Below the pieces are notes generated by a model, which made no database searches, was not told the origin of the DNA, and saw only the letters and a list, made by a program, of their open reading frames with translations. Below, in pieces: positions 1-6,373 of a stretch of DNA of 42,565 nt. A program made the position numbers and the translations under genes. The DNA comes from MGBC113645 sp036308445 (GTDB lineage Bacteria; Bacillota_I; Bacilli_A; Erysipelotrichales; Coprobacillaceae). Position 1 is the first letter of the stretch, and each line of letters starts with the position of its first letter. The stretch is taken from NCBI GenBank assembly GCA_036308445.1, contig JAXJVS010000089.1, positions 1-42,565 on the forward strand, written 5' to 3'.

Positions 1-101
1 CGATGGCATGATGGACACACCTGTACCCATCCCGAACACAGAAGTTAAGCATCATAACGGCGACGATAGTGCATCCGCGCAACAATAGCAAGCTGCCAGT
101 T
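1..101 (+). rRNA. rrf: 5S ribosomal RNA, 5' end cut off by window edge
   Basis: The sequence carries the conserved 5S core: CCCATCCCGAACACAGAAGTTAAGC near 30-50, as a purine-rich loop B/C segment, and a 3' end resembling AGCTGCCAGT at 91-100. The first bases are missing because the window starts inside the gene. An intrinsic terminator follows directly, so this is the end of an rRNA operon. The exact 3' end could be off by a few bases. Confidence 0.93.
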
Positions 102-106
102 CTTCC

Positions 107-131
107 GATACCCTGTTGGGTATCTTTTTGT
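107..131 (+). terminator. Intrinsic terminator of the rRNA operon
   Basis: GATACCC (107-113) pairs perfectly with GGGTATC (118-124) across a TGTT loop and is followed by TTTTTG and a further T-run. It lies about 6 bases after the 5S end. Confidence 0.93.
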
Positions 132-150
132 TTTTATGGAGGATTTTGAG

Positions 151-1071
151 ATGGTTAATTTGCATCATTTAATACATTTGCAGTTAGAAATTTTTATATT
201 AATGCTAATAGGATATATCATTTCTAAGAATGGGATTATTAATTCAGAAAGAAGAAAAGGACTTACAGATTTAGTTATTAATCTTATTTTACCTGCTAAT
301 ATCATTCGTTCTTTCATGATGGATTTGGATATTACAGTTATTATTTCATCAGGATTAATATTTGTTGTTTCATTAATATTACAAATATTTTGTCATTTTT
401 TTTCAAATAAATTATTCCCTAATGTTAATGAACGACAAAGATCAGTTTTAAATTATGCCACATTATGCTCTAATGCTGGTTTTATGGGAAATCCTGTTGT
501 TCAAGAAATTTATGGTGATCAAGGATTATTACTTGCCTCTATTTTCTTGATACCTCAAAGAATTGTTATGTGGTCAGCTGGTGTTAAATGTTTTACTAAT
601 GAAAAAGGAAAGAATGCGATAAAAAAAGTTATAACACATCCATGTATCATAGCTGTCTTTATTGGTATGTTTTTGATGATTTCACAAATACAGTTACCTG
701 AATTTGCGACTAAGACAATTGATGTTTTAAGTCAATGTACGACTGCTTTATCAATGATTGTTATTGGTGGAATATTATCTGAAATAAGTATTAAAAGTGT
801 AGTAAGTAAATTATCATTATATTATTGCTTTATAAGACTTTTATTGATACCAATACTTGTATTATTAGCCTGTATCATTTTTAAAATCCCTTATTTAGTC
901 ACAGCAGTTTCGGTCGTTTTAGCAGGTATGCCTGCTGGAACAACAACTGCTATATTGGCTGAAAAATATAATGGTGATTCTAAATTGGCAGTAAGATTAG
1001 TTTTTATTTCAACATTATTATCATTAATAACAATACCTGTATTATGCATGATTGTAAATGGATTGTTATAA
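151..1071 (+). CDS. AEC-family (auxin efflux carrier-like) permease
   Basis: This is a 306-residue, very hydrophobic protein with about ten predicted membrane segments spread over its whole length. The pattern, including the central NAGFMGNPVVQEIYG segment and the C-terminal VVLAGMPAGTTTAILAEKY segment, is that of the AEC/Mem_trans family. Bacterial members export or import small organic acids such as malate, or other metabolites; the substrate here cannot be read from sequence. A start at 136 is possible, but GGAGG at 138-142 lies 8 bases before the ATG at 151, so I place the start there. The gene begins only about 20 bases after the rRNA terminator, leaving no room for an ordinary promoter in the gap. 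Its stop codon overlaps the stop of the convergent glycosylase gene. Confidence 0.85.
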   Translation: MVNLHHLIHLQLEIFILMLIGYIISKNGIINSERRKGLTDLVINLILPANIIRSFMMDLDITVIISSGLIFVVSLILQIFCHFFSNKLFPNVNERQRSVLNYATLCSNAGFMGNPVVQEIYGDQGLLLASIFLIPQRIVMWSAGVKCFTNEKGKNAIKKVITHPCIIAVFIGMFLMISQIQLPEFATKTIDVLSQCTTALSMIVIGGILSEISIKSVVSKLSLYYCFIRLLLIPILVLLACIIFKIPYLVTAVSVVLAGMPAGTTTAILAEKYNGDSKLAVRLVFISTLLSLITIPVLCMIVNGLL

Positions 1072-1545
1072 GTAATCCTTTATAATGCTCCATTCTTCTA
1101 TTAATCTATCTAATGAATAAATTGCATTTGCCGGAGAAGTAGAAGGTAAAGAAATAGCATTTATTTTTGTTTCACTATAACAATATTTATTATATAATTG
1201 ATATGACTTTTTACCGTTTGTAAAAACGGTTTTTATTTTACTTTCATTGATGATTTTTGTGAGGTCATTAATTTTTACATTTTTAATACTACTATCACTG
1301 GAACCTTCGATTTCACAGCTTTCTATAACATCCCATAGGGCAATATTGTTTTGAAGCAGACATTTTTTCTTTTTGTCTATAGTAGTACAATCCTCATTAA
1401 ATAATGATTCTATGATTTTCCAAAATCTATTTTGAGGATGATGATAGAAAAAATGTGCTTCTCTGGATTTTACAGATGGAAAAGATCCTAAAATTAATAT
1501 TCTAGAATTATTATTATATAAAGGATCAATATTATGCTTAATCAT
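1066..1545 (-). CDS. DNA-deoxyinosine (hypoxanthine) glycosylase, UDG superfamily
   Basis: A 159-residue protein of the uracil-DNA glycosylase superfamily. Motif 1 reads GSFPS (20-24), followed by HHPQNRFW (35-42), where N39 takes the place of the catalytic residue of the family that excises hypoxanthine (family 6, HDG). The C-terminal DNA-intercalation motif is SLPSTSPAN (132-140). Known members excise deaminated bases, chiefly hypoxanthine, to start base-excision repair. Length matches the family. GGAGTG sits about 7 bases before the start. The gene is convergent with the AEC permease (six-base overlap at the stops) and divergent from the FMN riboswitch unit. Activity on uracil as opposed to hypoxanthine is not decided by sequence alone. 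Confidence 0.85.
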   Translation of the reverse strand: MIKHNIDPLYNNNSRILILGSFPSVKSREAHFFYHHPQNRFWKIIESLFNEDCTTIDKKKKCLLQNNIALWDVIESCEIEGSSDSSIKNVKINDLTKIINESKIKTVFTNGKKSYQLYNKYCYSETKINAISLPSTSPANAIYSLDRLIEEWSIIKDYL

Positions 1546-1565
1546 ATAATCACACTCCTAAAATA

Positions 1566-1594
1566 ATTTTATCAGTTATATTCGTATCTTTCAA
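1566..1594 (-). promoter_or_regulatory. Promoter of the DNA glycosylase gene
   Basis: On the minus strand TTGAAA (1594-1589) and TAAAAT (1571-1566) are separated by 17 bases, about 20 bases upstream of the start codon at 1545. Confidence 0.55.
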
Positions 1595-1612
1595 ATAAAC
1601 TTATAAAATATA

Positions 1613-1641
1613 TTTACATTAAAGAAAAGAAAGTATATGAT
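1613..1641 (+). promoter_or_regulatory. Promoter of the FMN riboswitch-ribU unit
   Basis: TTTACA (1613-1618) and TATGAT (1636-1641) are separated by exactly 17 bases, and they lie about 40 bases upstream of the riboswitch. The same hexamer pair and spacing recurs upstream of gltB. Confidence 0.6.
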
Positions 1642-1680
1642 AATAATACAGATGATGTTTTCATCGCCAAAATTAAATAA

Positions 1681-1795
1681 TAGTCTTTGGGGCAGGGTGC
1701 AACTCCCTACCGATGGTATAGTCCATGAACCACATATGTGGCCGATTTGGTGAAATTCCAAAACCGACGGTTATAGTCCGGATGAGAAAAGACAT
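1681..1795 (+). promoter_or_regulatory. FMN riboswitch (RFN element)
   Basis: All hallmark pieces of the RFN aptamer are present in order: the P1 strand GTCTTT (1683-1688), GGGGCAGGGTG, CTCCCTACCGATGGTATAGTCC, a variable hairpin (CCACATATGTGG), the segment with GGTGAAATTCC and AAACCGACGG, then GTCCGGATGAGA and the closing P1 strand AAAGAC (1788-1793). It binds flavin mononucleotide. The downstream terminator hairpin makes premature termination when FMN is abundant the likely output. Confidence 0.97.
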
Positions 1796-1807
1796 TTTCT
1801 GTAAATC

Positions 1808-1846
1808 AAACCTGAGGATATTTTTATATTTTCAGGTTTTTATTTT
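1808..1846 (+). terminator. Riboswitch-controlled terminator upstream of ribU
   Basis: AAACCTGA (1808-1815) pairs with TCAGGTTT (1832-1839), followed by a T-rich tract. It lies between the RFN aptamer and the ribU ribosome binding site (AGGAGG, 1847-1852). This is the expected layout of a transcription-attenuating FMN riboswitch. Confidence 0.88.
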
Positions 1847-1857
1847 AGGAGGAAAGA

Positions 1858-2463
1858 ATGAAAAGATCAAAAATTAAAGAAATGACATTAATTGCTATTA
1901 TGGGAGGGTTAGGTGCTATATTAATGGTAGTATTTCACACTCCAATACCGTTTATGCCACCATTTATGGACTTTGATTTAGCTGCTATTCCAGAATTAAT
2001 TGGTGGATTTGCATTAGGACCTGTTGCAGCTATAGGTATAATTCTAGTTAAAATATTGTTGAAATTTGTATTAATGGGTACAAGTTCAATGTTTACTGGA
2101 GAAATTCAAAACTTATTATTAAGTTGTGCCTATGTATTACCGGCTGTCATTATTTATCATCGTAAAAAGTCTAAGAAATCTGCATTATTAGGAATGATAG
2201 TGGGAACTATTGTATGTTCCATAACTGCAGTATTTACTAATTTATATATTATTATTCCATTTTATGCTTCATTAGGGAATATGACAGTTCAATCTATTGT
2301 CGATATGTGTGCTGCAGTTAATCCATTAATGAAGGATACATTAACTCTAGCAATCTTTGGTATTGTACCTTTCAACTTAATTAAGGGATCTGCATCATCA
2401 TTAGTAACGTATATTTTATATAAACGTTTAAGTGGACCAATTAAAAATTTTGTAAAGGAGTAG
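1858..2463 (+). CDS. ribU: Riboflavin ECF transporter S component RibU
   Basis: A 201-residue membrane protein with five to six hydrophobic helices. The segment after helix 1 (PIPFMPPFMDFDLAAIPEL) and GGFALGPVAAIGIILVKILLK resemble the substrate-binding S components of the energy-coupling factor family, especially RibU. It would capture riboflavin and dock on the shared EcfA/A'/T module, which is not in this window. The assignment rests strongly on the FMN riboswitch directly upstream, which in Firmicutes commonly controls riboflavin synthesis or uptake. The start has AGGAGG with 5 bases spacing. No riboflavin biosynthesis genes lie nearby, which fits uptake of the vitamin. Confidence 0.93.
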   Translation: MKRSKIKEMTLIAIMGGLGAILMVVFHTPIPFMPPFMDFDLAAIPELIGGFALGPVAAIGIILVKILLKFVLMGTSSMFTGEIQNLLLSCAYVLPAVIIYHRKKSKKSALLGMIVGTIVCSITAVFTNLYIIIPFYASLGNMTVQSIVDMCAAVNPLMKDTLTLAIFGIVPFNLIKGSASSLVTYILYKRLSGPIKNFVKE

Positions 2464-2467
2464 AAGA

Positions 2468-2926
2468 ATGGAATTTATCGAGGCAAAGGAGTTTTTATTC
2501 AAGAAGTTAGGTAATTCAAAGATCATGGCATTAGCTTCTTCTGCTAATGATCATGTCATGGTAAGAAATGTAAGCTGTTTATTTTATAATGATAAAATAT
2601 ATTTTAAGACAGATAAAAATTTTAGAAAAACACAACAATTATTTGTAAATCCTAATGTAGCTCTATGTGTAGGTGGAATACAAGTAGAAGGCAGAGCAAC
2701 AAATAAAGGACTAGTTGTAGATGAACCAGAAAGAACTTTTGAAAAGCTATATCAAAAGTTCTTATGGGGAAGTTATAATGCTTATAGTCATGAAGATACT
2801 GAAATTTTAATTGAAGTTACGCCTAAGTTCGTAGAAATTTGGGATACAGATAATAAAAATAAAGCTTTTCAAACATTTATTGACTTTGAAAATGAGACAG
2901 TAGAAATAAAAAAATATGATGAATAA
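2468..2926 (+). CDS. Pyridoxamine 5'-phosphate oxidase-like flavin split-barrel protein
   Basis: A 152-residue protein of the PNPOx-like/flavin-reductase split-barrel family. Features include the N-terminal helix (EAKEFLFKKLG), the ALASSANDHVMVRNVSCLFY strand pair, KTDKNFRKTQQLFVNPNVALCVGGIQVEG and the C-terminal ITVTPKFVEIWD-like strands (written here as EVTPKFVEIWD). Such proteins usually bind FMN or related cofactors and act as small reductases or oxidases; the substrate is unknown. It begins 4 bases after ribU, so it is transcribed under the same FMN riboswitch. This makes an FMN-binding role more likely. True pyridoxamine phosphate oxidase activity is doubtful given the short length. Confidence 0.8.
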   Translation: MEFIEAKEFLFKKLGNSKIMALASSANDHVMVRNVSCLFYNDKIYFKTDKNFRKTQQLFVNPNVALCVGGIQVEGRATNKGLVVDEPERTFEKLYQKFLWGSYNAYSHEDTEILIEVTPKFVEIWDTDNKNKAFQTFIDFENETVEIKKYDE

Positions 2927-2951
2927 TTTCTCTAAAAATCAAATAAATTTG

Positions 2952-2979
2952 TTGACAAAAGTCTAACTATTGTTATAAT
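2952..2979 (+). promoter_or_regulatory. Near-perfect sigma-A promoter of rplM-rpsI
   Basis: TTGACA (2952-2957) and TATAAT (2974-2979) are both exact consensus, with 16 bases between them. TG at 2971-2972 gives an extended -10. It fits a highly expressed ribosomal protein operon. Confidence 0.88.
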
Positions 2980-2984
2980 TAGAT

Positions 2985-3030
2985 TGTTCATGATTTAGAA
3001 CTTTGTAGCCCCGGAAACTACAGAAGGAGA
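2985..3030 (+). promoter_or_regulatory. Probable ribosomal protein L13 leader
   Basis: The short leader between promoter and rplM contains TGTAG (3004-3008) pairing with CTACA (3018-3022) around CCCCGGAAA, ending just before the AAGGAG ribosome binding site. Firmicutes carry a known structured L13 leader at this position that is thought to bind L13 for feedback control. I match it by position and shape only. Confidence 0.5.
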
Positions 3031-3037
3031 AAGAAGA

Positions 3038-3475
3038 ATGAGACAAACAACTATGGCTAAAGAAGCCACAATTGAACGTAAATGGTACGTAGTTGATGCT
3101 GAAGGATTAACATTAGGACGTTTAGCATCAGAAGTAGCAACTGTATTAAGAGGTAAACATAAACCAACTTATACACCACATGTAGATACTGGAGATTATG
3201 TAATCATCGTTAATGCAGACAAAGTAGTAATGACTGGAAAAAAATTAGATACAGTTAAATACTACCATCATACTGGATGGTTAGGTGGTTTAAAATCTAA
3301 AACTGCTAGACAATTCAAAGAAACTAATCCAACTGGATGGGTTGAAGCTGCAGTTAAAGGTATGTTACCACATAACACATTAGGAAGAAAACAAGGAATG
3401 AAATTATTTGTTTATGCTGGAGCTGAGCATCCACATGCTGCTCAAAAACCAGAAGTATTAACAATTAAGGGATAG
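3038..3475 (+). CDS. rplM: 50S ribosomal protein L13
   Basis: A 145-residue protein with the L13 pattern throughout: RKWYVVDAEGLTLGRLAS, the segment LRGKHKPTYTPHVDTGDYVIIVNA with its conserved GDYV, the YYHHTGWLGGLK block, and the C-terminal VKGMLPHNTLGRKQG signature. L13 is an early-assembling protein of the 50S subunit. An ATG at 3053 (MAKEATIERKW) is another possible start, but AAGGAGAAAGA fits 3038 better. It is followed by rpsI 12 bases later, the standard pairing. Transcription comes from the consensus promoter at 2952 and may be controlled by the leader hairpin. Confidence 0.97.
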   Translation: MRQTTMAKEATIERKWYVVDAEGLTLGRLASEVATVLRGKHKPTYTPHVDTGDYVIIVNADKVVMTGKKLDTVKYYHHTGWLGGLKSKTARQFKETNPTGWVEAAVKGMLPHNTLGRKQGMKLFVYAGAEHPHAAQKPEVLTIKG

Positions 3476-3487
3476 GAGGACGAGATA

Positions 3488-3880
3488 ATGGCTAATGTAC
3501 AATACAGAGGAACTGGACGTAGAAAATCATCAGTAGCACGTGTTATCTTAACACCAGGTACTGGAAAAATCGAAATCAATGGTAAAGAAGCAAAAGATTA
3601 TTTACCATCAGAAGTATTATTAATGATCGTTAACCAACCATTAGAATTAACTGGTACAGCATCTAAATTTGATGTTAAAGTTAATGTATATGGTGGTGGA
3701 TATACTGGTCAAGCTGGTGCTATCCGTCATGGTATTTCAAGAGCTTTATTAGAAGCTGGTTCTGATTATAGACCAGTATTAAAAGCTGCTGGGTTCTTAA
3801 CTCGTGATTCACGTGTTAAAGAACGTAAAAAATACGGTCTTAAAGCTGCAAGACGTGCTCCACAATTTAGTAAACGTTAA
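3488..3880 (+). CDS. rpsI: 30S ribosomal protein S9
   Basis: A 130-residue protein with the full S9 pattern: the N-terminal YRGTGRRKSSVARV, the GGGYTGQAGAIRHGISRAL block, and the basic C-terminal tail RAPQFSKR. This tail reaches the P-site tRNA in the ribosome. It is co-transcribed with rplM, with GGAGG about 8 bases before the ATG, and ends at an intrinsic terminator. Confidence 0.98.
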   Translation: MANVQYRGTGRRKSSVARVILTPGTGKIEINGKEAKDYLPSEVLLMIVNQPLELTGTASKFDVKVNVYGGGYTGQAGAIRHGISRALLEAGSDYRPVLKAAGFLTRDSRVKERKKYGLKAARRAPQFSKR

Positions 3881-3904
3881 TCAAAATTTTCATTCAAAAT
3901 ACAG

Positions 3905-3932
3905 GGATATCTTTTATGGATATCCTTTTTCT
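3905..3932 (+). terminator. Terminator of rplM-rpsI
   Basis: GGATATC (3905-3911) pairs with GATATCC (3919-3925), loop of 7, followed by TTTTTCTTT. Confidence 0.88.
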
Positions 3933-3960
3933 TTACAAAAAAGCTTAAAATAAATTAAAC

Positions 3961-4375
3961 TTAATATTTTGTTTTGCCTTCCTTGTATGAAAGTGAATAA
4001 TTGATATATGAAATTTTCTTGTATCGTTTTCCTTTTGTTTTACTATCGCATACTAGCAAATCTTTATCTACTTGTTCGTCTAATAAAACTTTAATTCCTT
4101 TATCTTTTACATCACTTTACTAAGAAAACCTTTTGATTTATACCAGGTATCTAATTCCATAAAAGACAATATTTGATTGTATTGTTCTAATGTTTTTTTG
4201 GGTTATTTTTTCAAGTACTTTTACATTACGAATAATTTTATTGTAGACTTTAAAATAAAAAATCAAACAAGTTACTATTCCATTCACCAGAAGATGTTTG
4301 TAAACGATTTGTCCATCGTATAGTATGGTGCAGTACTCCTTTTCCAAATTTTGTAACTCCAATTTTGACTAAATA
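3961..4375 (-). pseudogene. Decayed gene remnant, possibly an AlbA_2/divergent-AAA-type DNA-binding protein
   Basis: No intact frame covers this stretch, but minus-strand pieces in shifting frames read like one broken protein. Near 4371-4258 one frame gives FGKGVLHHTIRW and SSGEWNSNLFDFLF before a stop. A second frame (4258-4210) continues KVYNKIIRNVKVLEK. A third gives LEQYNQILSFMELDTWYKSK up to a stop at 4107. A fourth, from about 4115 to a stop at 3961, gives IKVLLDEQV and SKTKGKRYKKIS. The last two together look like a winged-helix tail. The order and style remind me of the C-terminal half of the putative DNA-binding/ATP-binding proteins with an AlbA_2 domain, but that family call is from memory and tentative. 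No start codon or ribosome binding site is visible, so the 5' part is lost. A 74-codon open frame inside (4362-4138) is only one piece of this. Confidence 0.45.
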
Positions 4376-4547
4376 ACATTATACTGCTAAGACATAATGC
4401 ATATTTTAGAATTCAAAAGTATTAATATAAAATAAATAAACTCAATTCTTGAAACATTAAAGATTAGTATATAAATATAAACTAATATCAAAAAGAGACA
4501 TAAGTTTAGACCTTATTTTGTTCTTATGTAACTTATTTAATGTGGGT
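4376..4547. other. AT-rich gap with two small inverted repeats
   Basis: Between the pseudogene and the next promoter I see no gene. ATTAGT (4463-4468)/ACTAAT (4481-4486) and ACATAAG (4498-4504)/CTTATGT (4523-4529) are inverted repeats. Neither is followed by a T-run, so they are not convincing terminators; they may be chance in such AT-rich DNA. Confidence 0.4.
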
Positions 4548-4575
4548 TTGAAGTCATTAAGTAATGTGGTATAAT
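4548..4575 (+). promoter_or_regulatory. Promoter of the MutS-like/GTPase-NYN operon
   Basis: TTGAAG (4548-4553) and TATAAT (4570-4575) are 16 bases apart, with TG at 4567-4568 as an extended -10. Confidence 0.7.
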
Positions 4576-4613
4576 TATTTAAGTGAATTTTAATAAGCAA
4601 AGGAGAATCATTA

Positions 4614-6356
4614 TTGAAAAAACAATTAGAACAGCTTTATTCAATAAGTCAAAATAAATACTTATATTATAAAAAGATAAGTCAGTATTTTGTGCTGGTA
4701 AGAACTCTTGTTTTAATGCTTTATATAGGTTTAATCGTAGAGGGTATAAAGCGAGTTGAGATAAAACCATATTTTGGTTTATTATTCATAACTCTTACGA
4801 TTATTTTTGGAGTTATATGTATATATCATAATAAAATAAGATTAAAAGAGGAAAAACATAAAATTTCCCAGGAAATTATCGAAGAATATTATAAACGTAT
4901 TAATAATGAATGGTATGAATTTCAAGATTTAGGATTAGATTTAATTGATACAAACAATCATTTTTTATTTGATTTAGACATTGTAGGAAAAAACTCTTTA
5001 TTTCAATACTTAAATATCGCAAAAAGTGAAGGAGGAAAAAGAAAATTAATTGAGAAATTATCCAATCCCCAAGTAACGGCATTAAATCTTCAACAAGATC
5101 AGCAGGCTATTAAAGAATTAAAAGATAATTTACAATTTTGTATAAACTTTCAAATTATGTTAAGGAATATTAAAGGTGATTTATCTAAACAATGTGAGCT
5201 TTTTAATCAAAAAACTGCTCCACATATGATTGTATTTATAATAAACCTCGTTTCTTCAATTGTAACTTTATTATTAGGAATACTAACATTTTTTTCTATC
5301 ATAGATAGTAGTTTTTTTTCTTTACTGGCTCTTTTACAGTTATCATTTGCATTTATAGTTGATAAGATGTGTTCAAAAGAATTTGATATTATAAAAAAAG
5401 CATCTTTCAGTTTTAGGCATCTTAGCCCTATTTTCAGATTACTTAGTGAATATACCTTTGATAGTGTAAAATTGAAAGAATTACAATTTAAGGTACAAAA
5501 AGGTCAACAAACATTTAGCAAATTAAACAAAATATATAATTTAAATAGTTGTAGAAATCATTTTCTAGGATATGTGTTATCTAACAGTTTATTACCATTA
5601 AATACTTATATCTTATATTCTTTTCATAAAGTTAGAGAACAATCAACAGAAGATTTAAGAAACAGTATTGAAGCATTTGAGTGGATAGAAGCATTGATAA
5701 GTCTTTCTGTCATAGGAGTGTGTAAAGAAAATGTATCTATTCCCACTTTAAATGATAATATAAAATTATCATTTAAAGATATTCAACATCCATTATTAAA
5801 TGAGAAGGAATGCATATCTAATTCTTTTGAGTCTCAAAATGGTATCAACATAATTACTGGTTCTAATATGAGTGGAAAAACATCATTCATGAGAACAATA
5901 GGAATGAATCTCATTTTAATGTATGCAGGAACCTATGTTAATGCATCTTGTTTTCAAGCACCGTACATGAAAATATTTACTTCAATGAGAGTCAGCGATG
6001 ATATAGAAAGAGGTGTATCTACGTTTTATGGTGAACTATTAAGAATAAAAGATATTATAGATTATCTAGATAATGAATTACCTTTTATTGTATTTATTGA
6101 TGAAATATTTAAAGGCACAAATTATAATGATAGAATCTATGGTGCTAAGCAAGTTATCGCTAAAATAAAAAGAGAAACATCTATAGTTTTTATTACAACT
6201 CATGATTTTGAATTATGTAATGATAAGAATATTAGTAACTATTATTTTGAAGAATATTACGAAGATAACAGGATAAAGTTCGATTATAAAATCAAAGAAG
6301 GAAAGTGTAAAACAACAAATGCAAAATATTTGATGAAACAGCTTAATATTATATAA
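4614..6356 (+). CDS. MutS-family ATPase with N-terminal membrane segments
   Basis: A 580-residue protein. Its C-terminal third is a MutS ATPase domain with Walker A GSNMSGKTS (416-424), the FTSMRVSDDIERGVSTFYGE segment, the Walker B acids D496-E497 in FIDEIFKGTN, and TTHDFEL near the end. Hydrophobic pairs near residues 25-45 and 55-75, and another near 205-245, suggest membrane anchoring. The mismatch-recognition domains of MutS and the Smr/KOW parts of MutS2 are absent, so it is a reduced MutS-like protein of unknown role, not a mismatch repair MutS. The start is TTG with AGGAG at 4601-4605, spacing 8. It is first in an operon with the GTPase-NYN protein, 17 bases downstream. Confidence 0.85.
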   Translation: MKKQLEQLYSISQNKYLYYKKISQYFVLVRTLVLMLYIGLIVEGIKRVEIKPYFGLLFITLTIIFGVICIYHNKIRLKEEKHKISQEIIEEYYKRINNEWYEFQDLGLDLIDTNNHFLFDLDIVGKNSLFQYLNIAKSEGGKRKLIEKLSNPQVTALNLQQDQQAIKELKDNLQFCINFQIMLRNIKGDLSKQCELFNQKTAPHMIVFIINLVSSIVTLLLGILTFFSIIDSSFFSLLALLQLSFAFIVDKMCSKEFDIIKKASFSFRHLSPIFRLLSEYTFDSVKLKELQFKVQKGQQTFSKLNKIYNLNSCRNHFLGYVLSNSLLPLNTYILYSFHKVREQSTEDLRNSIEAFEWIEALISLSVIGVCKENVSIPTLNDNIKLSFKDIQHPLLNEKECISNSFESQNGINIITGSNMSGKTSFMRTIGMNLILMYAGTYVNASCFQAPYMKIFTSMRVSDDIERGVSTFYGELLRIKDIIDYLDNELPFIVFIDEIFKGTNYNDRIYGAKQVIAKIKRETSIVFITTHDFELCNDKNISNYYFEEYYEDNRIKFDYKIKEGKCKTTNAKYLMKQLNII

Positions 6357-6373
6357 AGAAAGTAGGTGAAAGA

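Noticed and set aside
4138..4362. 74-codon minus-strand frame as an intact gene
   Set aside because: It has no ribosome binding site and only its middle reads like protein; neighbouring frames continue it, so it is a fragment of a decayed gene.
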